DNA of 21,179 bases, taken from contig JBDSXV010000206.1 of NCBI GenBank assembly GCA_039926025.1, positions 1-21,179 of the forward strand, read 5' to 3'. The notes beneath the pieces were generated by a model. It was not told the DNA's origin. It ran no database searches and saw only the letters and a program-made list of their open reading frames with translations. Below, piece after piece: positions 15,195-21,179 of this stretch. How positions within the stretch are numbered: position 1 is the first letter of the stretch; the number at the start of each line of letters is the position of its first letter. Origin of the DNA: Dokdonella_A sp039926025 (lineage in GTDB: Bacteria > Pseudomonadota > Gammaproteobacteria > Xanthomonadales > Rhodanobacteraceae). A program made the position numbers and the translations under genes.

Positions 15195-16238
15195 CTAGTC
15201 AGGCAGCCGAAGCTTGGCGTGCAGAATTTCGAGAATTCGTGGTTGATTGGCGAGTAATACATCGACACAGGCAGGATCAAAAAGTGTGCCACTGTGGGTG
15301 TTCATGTAACTCAGCGAGTCTTCCAGGCTCCACGCCGGCTTGTAGGGGCGCTCCGACGTCAGTGCATCGAACACATCCGCCACCGCCACGATACGCGCCG
15401 GCAGGGGAATTTCGCTCCCCTTGAGTCCGTCAGGGTATCCACTGCCGTCCCAGCGCTCGTGGTGTCGCAACGCGATCAGCGCGCCCATCTGCACAAAGCG
15501 ACTCTGGCTGTCGCGCAGGATCTCGTAGCCGATCAGCGGGTGCCGACGCATTACCGCAAATTCCTCGTCCATCAGGCTGCCGCGCTTGAGCAGCACAGCA
15601 TCCGGAATACCGATCTTGCCGATATCGTGCAGCGGAGCGGCCGAAACGAGGGTCCGCACCTCATCTTCGGGCAGGCCCATGCCCTCGGCGATGATCTCGG
15701 CGTAGTGCGACATGCGCAACAGGTGTACACCCGTTCCGACATCACGATATTCAATCGCTTTCGCGAGGCGATAGAGGGTTTCCCGCTCGCGCTGCTCGAC
15801 TTCCTGCAGCCCCTCGAGCACGCGCGCCTCAAGCGAACGGGCTCGCTCCTTGACCGATTCGCCCTGCTGGCGCAACTGCAAAAGATTGCGACAGCGCGTG
15901 CGCAACTCGCGCGGCCTGACCGGTTTGACCAGGAAATCGATGACACCCGCTTCCAGCGCCGCCTGGCGCACGGGCTCGTCACCCACCACGCTGATCAATA
16001 CGATGGGCACGTCGCGACGTGACAAGGAGCGTCGAAATCGGCGCGCAAACTCGAGCCCATCCATTTCCGGCATGCGGTAGTCGAGCAGGACCAGATCAGC
16101 GACGTTACCTTCGGACCAGCGCAATGCATCGATCGGATTGCCGAAATCGGACGAATGTACGCCGGGCCCGATTGCTTCAACGACATGCCGAAGCATCGTC
16201 CTCGCGGAAGGCTGGTCGTCGACGATCAGTACATTCAC
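15195..16238 (-). CDS. rpfG: HD-GYP response regulator RpfG (c-di-GMP phosphodiesterase)
   Basis: RpfG is the output regulator of the DSF pathway. Phosphorylated by RpfC, it hydrolyses cyclic di-GMP and also contacts GGDEF and PilZ partners in Xanthomonas. The 347 residues comprise a receiver domain (1-120; Asp7-Asp8, phospho-acceptor Asp53, Lys105), a helical linker (about 125-160), and an HD-GYP domain with HDIGKIGIPD (204-213) and HHERWDGSGYPDG (259-271). The HD metal ligands and the GYP triplet (267-269) are all present, so the enzyme should be active. The start ATG 16238 is preceded by GGAGAG about nine bases upstream. It is the first gene of a probable rpfG-rpfC operon, with lysS 227 bases upstream on the same strand. 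Confidence 0.96.
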   Translation of the reverse strand: MNVLIVDDQPSARTMLRHVVEAIGPGVHSSDFGNPIDALRWSEGNVADLVLLDYRMPEMDGLEFARRFRRSLSRRDVPIVLISVVGDEPVRQAALEAGVIDFLVKPVRPRELRTRCRNLLQLRQQGESVKERARSLEARVLEGLQEVEQRERETLYRLAKAIEYRDVGTGVHLLRMSHYAEIIAEGMGLPEDEVRTLVSAAPLHDIGKIGIPDAVLLKRGSLMDEEFAVMRRHPLIGYEILRDSQSRFVQMGALIALRHHERWDGSGYPDGLKGSEIPLPARIVAVADVFDALTSERPYKPAWSLEDSLSYMNTHSGTLFDPACVDVLLANQPRILEILHAKLRLPD

Positions 16239-16465
16239 GCAAGCTCTCCGCGGTGTGATTTAACCCGGCCGCGCCAATTGTTGCCAGCGTGAACTTCGCG
16301 TCGGCCGACAATGCCCCAGGCTGCATGCCGGAACGTCCACGCAGAAAGCGCCAGAAAGTCCTGCTGGCAGGCTAGCACATCCGCGAGACGGTTATCTTTC
16401 CGGCTCCTGGGCGCCCGCTGCGCACGGCGTTGGTTGGGCGCCCCGGCAGAAGTATACAAGTACTT
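16239..16465 (-). promoter_or_regulatory. rpfG upstream region with hairpin and candidate -10 box
   Basis: No gene is seen in this 227-base gap after lysS. Two copies of the self-complementary octamer GGGCGCCC (16409-16416 and 16436-16443) can pair to form an 8-bp stem with a 19-base loop, 22 bases past the lysS stop. There is no T-run, so it is at best a weak lysS terminator. On the minus strand TGCTAGCCT (16377-16369) resembles an extended -10 box and would give rpfG a leader of about 124 bases. No -35 hexamer matches. Confidence 0.3.
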
Positions 16466-17986
16466 TCACCCCGCTTCAGGGCGCATGTACGGAAACAGCA
16501 GCACATCGCGGATAGAGGGCACATCGGCGAAGAACATGACCAACCGGTCGATACCGACGCCGAGGCCTCCTGTCGGAGGCATGCCATATTCCAGGGCACG
16601 GATGTAATCCGCGTCAAAATGCATCGCCTCGTCGTCGCCGGCGTCCTTGGCCTCCACCTGCGCTCGGAAACGCGCCGCCTGGTCCTCGGGATCGTTCAAC
16701 TCCGAGAAGCCATTCGCCAGTTCCTTGGCACCCACAAACAGCTCGAAGCGGTCGGTCACAGTCGGATCAGCGTCGCTCGCACGCGCCAGCGGCGAGACTT
16801 CGACCGGGTATTTCGTGATGAAGGTCGGCTGCACCAGGGTGCCCTCGACCGTGCGTTCGAAAATCTCCAGCAGCAACTTGCCGGCGCCGTATCCTGGCTT
16901 GACCCCGATACCGAGTCGCGCGCAGTGGCGCGCCAGCGCATCGCGATCACCGATTTCGTGCTCGCCGATTTCCGGGTTGTGGTGACGAACGGCGTCGGCC
17001 ATTGCCCAGCGCTTGAACGGAGTACCGACATCGATCTCGCGGCCTTCCCAGGTCAGGCTCGTGCGACCGAGTGTCGCTTGCGCAGTGTCGCGGATCATCG
17101 CCTCGGTCAGATCCATGACCTCGATATACGTCGCATGCGCCTGGTACAGCTCGAGCATGGTGAATTCGGGATTGTGTCGCGTCGATACACCCTCGTTGCG
17201 GAAATTGCGATTGATCTCGTAGACGCGCTCGAAACCACCGACGACGAGACGCTTCAGATACAACTCCGGTGCGACGCGCAGATACATCTGCAAATCCAGC
17301 GCATTGTGGTGCGTGACGAAGGGCTTTGCCGTGGCGCCACCCGGAATCGGGTGCATCATCGGTGTCTCGACTTCCATGAAACGACGCGAAGGCGCTTCGA
17401 GCCATTGCCGCATGAAACGGATCACCGAGGAGCGCAGCTCGAAGACGCGTCGTGATTCCGGCGTGACGATGAGATCGACATAGCGCTGGCGATAGCGCTG
17501 CTCGACATCGGCGAGGCCATGGAACTTGTCGGGCAACGGACGCAGCGACTTGGTCAGCAGACGCAAGGTATCGGCCTTGACCGAGAGTTCACCTGTCTTG
17601 GTGCGCGTCAGCAGACCTTGTGCGCCAACGATATCGCCAACGTCCCATCCCTTGAACGCCTCGTATGTGTCGCCAAGCGTCGATTGCTGCAGGAAAAGCT
17701 GTAGGCGACCCGAAACGTCTTGTATCTGTACGAAGCTCGCTTTGCCCATGACACGCTTGGCGAGCAGGCGGCCAGCCAAGCATACGTGGCGTTGCAACGA
17801 CTCCAGCGCCTCTGCAGACCAGCGGTCCTTGTCCGCGAATTCGGCCTGCAGATCGCCAGCAAACGCATCGATCTTGAAATCGTTCGGAAACGCGATGCCT
17901 TGCGCACGCAGCGCGCGAAGTTTTTCGCGACGCTCGGCGATGAGCTTGTTTTCGTCCAGTGGCAGGTTGTCGCTCGATTCGCTCAT
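16466..17986 (-). CDS. lysS: Lysyl-tRNA synthetase, class II
   Basis: This enzyme charges tRNA-Lys with lysine using ATP. The 506 residues (505 in E. coli) begin with an OB-fold anticodon-binding domain (about 65-150) and continue with the class II catalytic core. Motif 2 reads NFRNEGVSTRHNPEFTMLEL (261-280) and motif 3 GGLGVGIDRLVMF (473-485). Before motif 1 the usual short turn is slightly expanded (EAPSRRFMEVETPMM, 197-211). The start ATG 17986 gives an N-terminus of the expected type. The gene lies 61 bases after prfB on the same strand, matching the widespread prfB-lysS pair. In Xanthomonas the same two genes flank rpfG, so this also supports the locus assignment. Confidence 0.97.
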   Translation of the reverse strand: MSESSDNLPLDENKLIAERREKLRALRAQGIAFPNDFKIDAFAGDLQAEFADKDRWSAEALESLQRHVCLAGRLLAKRVMGKASFVQIQDVSGRLQLFLQQSTLGDTYEAFKGWDVGDIVGAQGLLTRTKTGELSVKADTLRLLTKSLRPLPDKFHGLADVEQRYRQRYVDLIVTPESRRVFELRSSVIRFMRQWLEAPSRRFMEVETPMMHPIPGGATAKPFVTHHNALDLQMYLRVAPELYLKRLVVGGFERVYEINRNFRNEGVSTRHNPEFTMLELYQAHATYIEVMDLTEAMIRDTAQATLGRTSLTWEGREIDVGTPFKRWAMADAVRHHNPEIGEHEIGDRDALARHCARLGIGVKPGYGAGKLLLEIFERTVEGTLVQPTFITKYPVEVSPLARASDADPTVTDRFELFVGAKELANGFSELNDPEDQAARFRAQVEAKDAGDDEAMHFDADYIRALEYGMPPTGGLGVGIDRLVMFFADVPSIRDVLLFPYMRPEAG

Positions 17987-18047
17987 GACGGCCTTGCTGT
18001 ATGTGTACGAAGTAGTGACTCTCTACGTTGATGCGGAGCCGCGAACG

Positions 18048-19173
18048 CTACGCATCCGAGCGTTTGGAGCCAGCCTCGAGGCCGGCTTTCAGGCTCGCCT
18101 CGATGAACCCGTCGAGATCGCCATCGAGCACCTTCTGCGTGTCCGTGCGCTCGATGCCGGTGCGCAGATCCTTGATGCGTGACTGGTCGAGAACATAATT
18201 GCGGATCTGACTGCCCCAGCCGATATCCGACTTGGTCGCTTCGAGCGCGTCTTTCTCTGCGTTACGCTTCTGGATTTCCAGCTCGTACAACTTTGCCTTC
18301 AGCATCTTCATCGCGCGATCGCGGTTGGCATGCTGCGAGCGTTCGGTCTGGCAGGCGACGACCGTATTCGTCGGTATGTGCGTGATGCGCACCGCCGATT
18401 CGGTCTTGTTGACGTGCTGGCCGCCGGCGCCCGACGACCGATAAACGTCGGTGCGCAGATCGGCCGGATTGATGTCGATCTCGATGTCGTCGTCGACTTC
18501 CGGTGAAACGAATACCGAGCTGAAACTGGTATGGCGGCGATTGTCCGAGTCGAACGGCGACTTGCGCACGAGGCGATGCACGCCGATTTCGGTTTTCAGC
18601 CAGCCGTACGCGTAGTCGCCCTCGACGCGGAAGGTCGCGCTCTTGATGCCGGCGACTTCGCCCGCGCTCGCTTCGAGCAATTCGGTTTTCCAGCCGCGCG
18701 CTTCGCACCAACGCAAATACATGCGCAACAGAATTTCGGCCCAGTCCTGTGCCTCGGTGCCACCAGCGCCCGCCTGGATATCGACGAACGCATTCGTGCT
18801 GTCCATTTCGCCTGAGAACATGCGTCGGAATTCCAGCTTCTCGACCTGCGCACTCAGCGTTGCGACATCATCGGACACAGCAATCGCGGTGCCCTCGTCG
18901 GTCTCGGCAATGGCTAGGTCGAGTAGATCGCGCGCCTCGACCAGATTCTCGATCAGGCTGCGAATGCCGCCCACGATGCGTTCGAGGCTCGCGCGTTCCT
19001 TGCCCAGGTCCTGCGCACGCTGAGGGTTGTTCCAGACATCCGGGTTTTCCAGCTCGCGCGTGACTTCTTCGAGGCGTTCGGCCTTTGCATCGAAGTCAAA
19101 GATACCCCCGGAGCGACTCGACGCGGCCCTTGAGGTCCGCAATCTGCGCGTGGATCGGATTGGTTTCGATCAT
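18048..19173 (-). CDS. prfB: Peptide chain release factor 2 (programmed +1 frameshift)
   Basis: RF2 recognises UGA and UAA stop codons and triggers peptide release. The gene is read in two frames. ATG 19173 starts 25 codons, from MIETNPIHAQ to LRGYL, ending at an in-frame TGA (19098-19096). A +1 shift there continues as DFDAKAERLEEV for another 349 residues. The product has 374 residues. After joining, the anticodon-like SPF tripeptide falls at 205-207 and the catalytic GGQ at 250-252, the same numbers as in E. coli RF2. Residue 246 is Ser, whereas E. coli K-12 has Thr. Gene callers that ignore the shift would begin at the non-native 19142. The gene lies between asnB (59 bases upstream) and lysS. 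Confidence 0.97.
19095..19110 (-). promoter_or_regulatory. RF2 autoregulatory +1 frameshift site
   Basis: On the minus strand the site reads CGGGGGTATCTTTGAC. It contains an internal Shine-Dalgarno-like GGGGG, the slippery codon CTT, the stop TGA and a following C. This is the classic RF2 recoding signal. When RF2 is scarce the ribosome pauses at UGA and slips forward one base, making more RF2. The core matches E. coli almost exactly. Confidence 0.97.
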
Positions 19174-19232
19174 GGTGATCCTGATCCCTGTTGTGGCGCC
19201 ATCATGCGGCGCGAGATGAACTCACGATCTTA

Positions 19233-20900
19233 TCAAGCCAGCGCATGGCTGTGTACGCCGCGTACCGAACGGCCGGACGGATCGGCTGCATTCGCGAACG
19301 CGGGGTCCCAGGCCAGCGCCGCCGGTGACGAGCAGGCAATCGACTTTCCCCCAGGCACCGTCGCTGCGCACGCCTCGCCCGGAAAGAACTTTTCGAACAA
19401 GCGGCGGTACAGATAGGCCTCCTTGGTGGCAGGGGTGTTGAATGGATACCGGGTGGCCGCCGCAGCAAATTCGCGATCGCTGATCGCCTGCCCGGCATGG
19501 GCCTTCAGGCCGTCGATCCAGCCATAACCAACGCCGTCGCTGAACTGTTCTTTCTGCCGCCACAGGATCGAATCCGGCAACGCGCCCGCAAACGCCTCGC
19601 GCAGCACGGCTTTCTCGATGCGCCCCTGCCCCGCCATCTTGTGAACCGCATCCATGCCCATCGCGACGTCGAGGAACTCGAGGTCGAGGAAGGGCACGCG
19701 CGCTTCCACGCCCCACGCCATCATCGCCTTGTTCGCACGCAGGCAGTCGTAACTGTGCAGCGCATCGAGCTTGCGCACGGTCTCCTCGTGGAAGGCTTCC
19801 GCCGACGGTGCCTTGTGGAAATAGAGATAGCCGCCAAATATCTCGTCTGCGCCTTCACCGGACAGAACCATCTTCACGCCCATCGCTTTGATCCGTCGCG
19901 CGAGCAGGAACATCGGCGTCGCAGCGCGGATCGTCGTCACATCGTAGGTTTCAATGTGGCGGATCACTTCGGGCAGCGCATCGAGCCCCTCCCAGAACGT
20001 GTAGACGAAACCGTGATGCACGGTACCGAGCGCTTCGGCTGCTATCTTTGCCGCTGCCAGATCAGGTGATCCTTCCAACCCGATCGCAAACGAATGCAGG
20101 CGCGGCCACCACGCTTCGCTGCGATCATCGTCCTCGACGCGTTCGCGCGCGAAACGTGCAGCGCACGCGGCGACAAGCGATGAATCGAGCCCGCCCGAGA
20201 GCAGCACGCCGTAAGGCACGTCGGTCATCAGCTGCCGGTGCACGGCCTGCTCGAAAGCCTGGCGCAAATCGGCCGGCTGCACTGATTTGCCTTGCGTAGC
20301 GGCGTGCTCGCGCCAGGGTTTGCTGTAGTAGCGCCGAAGCTCGCCATTCGCACTGTCGTACACGTGGCCGGGTGGAAACGTCGCCACGTCGGCGCAAATT
20401 CCGACCAGCGCTTTCATCTCGGAGGACACGCACAATCGACCCTGCGCATCGTGGCCCCAGTACAACGGGCAAACACCCAGCGGGTCGCGTGCAATCAGAT
20501 AGCGCTGCGTTGCACCGTCCCACAGCGCGAACGCGAAGATGCCATTGAGCCGTTGCACGAAGTCGGCGCCATGTTCGCGGTACAACGCGTTGATGACCTC
20601 GCAATCAGAAGCGGTGGTGAAGTCGTAAGCGCTGGCCGCGCGCAACTCGCGGTGGTTGTAGATCTCGCCGTTGACCGCGAGTGCCAGTTCATCATCGCGC
20701 GAACGCAGTGGCTGCGCGCCACTGGCCGGATCGACGATCGCGAGGCGCTCGTGCACGAGGATCACACCGGCATCGACAAACACACCGCTCCAGTCCGGCC
20801 CGCGATGGCGCTGGCGCTGCGACAGTTCCAACGCCTGCAGACGCAACGCCGCGAGGTCATCACCCGGTTGCAGATCGAACATCCCGAAAATCGAACACAT
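19233..20900 (-). CDS. asnB: Asparagine synthetase B (glutamine-hydrolysing)
   Basis: AsnB makes asparagine from aspartate, ATP and glutamine. An N-terminal Ntn glutaminase domain releases ammonia and a C-terminal synthetase domain adenylates aspartate. From ATG 20900 the protein has 555 residues (554 in E. coli) and begins MCSIFG, so the mature enzyme would start with the catalytic Cys2. RHRGPDWSG (31-39) and NGEIYNH (77-83) complete the glutaminase site. The PP-loop SGGLDSS is at 235-241, and SGEGADEIFGGYLYFHKAP marks the synthetase core. Shine-Dalgarno AGGGGA lies about eight bases before the ATG. The frame runs open for 69 more codons upstream, but those are made of the repeat array. Resemblance to E. 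coli AsnB runs the whole length. Confidence 0.97.
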   Translation of the reverse strand: MCSIFGMFDLQPGDDLAALRLQALELSQRQRHRGPDWSGVFVDAGVILVHERLAIVDPASGAQPLRSRDDELALAVNGEIYNHRELRAASAYDFTTASDCEVINALYREHGADFVQRLNGIFAFALWDGATQRYLIARDPLGVCPLYWGHDAQGRLCVSSEMKALVGICADVATFPPGHVYDSANGELRRYYSKPWREHAATQGKSVQPADLRQAFEQAVHRQLMTDVPYGVLLSGGLDSSLVAACAARFARERVEDDDRSEAWWPRLHSFAIGLEGSPDLAAAKIAAEALGTVHHGFVYTFWEGLDALPEVIRHIETYDVTTIRAATPMFLLARRIKAMGVKMVLSGEGADEIFGGYLYFHKAPSAEAFHEETVRKLDALHSYDCLRANKAMMAWGVEARVPFLDLEFLDVAMGMDAVHKMAGQGRIEKAVLREAFAGALPDSILWRQKEQFSDGVGYGWIDGLKAHAGQAISDREFAAAATRYPFNTPATKEAYLYRRLFEKFFPGEACAATVPGGKSIACSSPAALAWDPAFANAADPSGRSVRGVHSHALA

Positions 20901-20940
20901 TGCAAAATCCCCTGTCGTTGATGTGAATTGAAGAAGTGTT

Positions 20941-21179
20941 TTCGCAATACCCGCGATCCATGGCCATCGTCGGGAATTGCTCATGCATTCCGACCCACAG
21001 GGATGTGGGGAGTGTCCGCAGGCGCCGGGAGCGCCCGTGGACCCGGCATACCGGCCATCCATGGCCATCGCCGGGAATTGCTCCTGCATTCCCGGCATAC
21101 CGGCCATCCATGGCCATCGCCGGGAATTGCTCCTGCATTCCCGGCCTACCGGCCATCCCTGGCCATCGCCGGGAATTGC
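20941..21179. repeat. Tandem 49-bp repeat array with two stem-loops per unit
   Basis: Units start at 21042, 21091 and 21140 with an exact 49-bp period; the last is cut by the window end. A diverged copy lies at about 20941-20991, separated from the rest by 50 bases. The first two full units are identical and the third differs by a few bases. Each unit holds a short palindrome, ggccat-cc-atggcc, and a 9-bp stem, gccgggaat, 9-base loop, attcccggc (21070-21096 and 21119-21145). The spacer between the diverged copy and the rest also forms hairpins (20994-21009, 21021-21035). There are no spacers between units, so it is not CRISPR. A 49-base period shifts frame at each unit, so a conserved repeat protein is unlikely. 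Confidence 0.9.

Noticed and set aside
20860..21156. Open frame reading MAGRPGMQEQFPAMAMDG and continuing through the repeats
   Set aside because: It is a translation of the 49-bp repeat. Because 49 is not a multiple of three, the peptide pattern changes with each unit, so conservation is at the nucleic acid level.
20941..21179. CRISPR array
   Set aside because: Units abut with no unique spacers, each unit has two internal palindromes, and no cas gene is present.

Overview
The window looks like chromosomal DNA from a GC-rich gammaproteobacterium of the Xanthomonadales (Lysobacterales), either Xanthomonadaceae or Rhodanobacteraceae. Two things point there: a complete rpf (DSF quorum-sensing) locus, and gammaproteobacterial neighbourhoods such as nudJ-mnmA-hflD, clpS-clpA and prfB-lysS. 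Genus and species cannot be fixed from the sequence alone. No rRNA, tRNA, prophage, transposase or CRISPR was seen.

Layout. (1) 1-3014: infA (+, lacking only its first base) meets clpA (-) at a strong bidirectional terminator; clpS lies just upstream of clpA, giving a ClpS adaptor/ClpA unfoldase pair. (2) 3134-5418: nudJ-mnmA-hflD on the + strand, with mnmA and hflD overlapping by 8 bases. (3) 5595-8345: aconitase A, the counterpart of Xanthomonas RpfA, closed by tandem hairpins and a terminator. (4) 8346-9577: a decayed gene with a frameshift and an in-frame stop, then a small convergent lipoprotein gene. (5) 9749-16238: the DSF locus. It holds rpfB (fatty acyl-CoA ligase) and rpfF (DSF synthase) on the + strand and the rpfG-rpfC two-component pair on the - strand, converging on rpfF. 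A single-domain PilZ gene sits between rpfB and rpfF on the - strand. rpfH is absent. (6) 16466-20900: lysS, prfB (with its programmed +1 frameshift intact) and asnB, all on the - strand. (7) 20941-21179: a tandem array of 49-bp units, each able to form two stem-loops, upstream of asnB and running off the window.

How the genes work together. RpfF makes the DSF fatty-acid signal and RpfB processes fatty acids of that type. RpfC senses DSF and phosphorylates RpfG, whose HD-GYP domain degrades cyclic di-GMP. The PilZ gene would add a c-di-GMP receptor next to the pathway that lowers c-di-GMP; that link is inferred from position. The remaining genes are housekeeping: translation initiation and termination, tRNA thiolation and charging, proteolysis, TCA cycle and asparagine synthesis.

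The observations most worth checking are the dual-hairpin array (with one apparent compensatory base change in its stem), the embedded PilZ gene with its divergent rpfF leader, and the doubly broken gene at 8487-9079.
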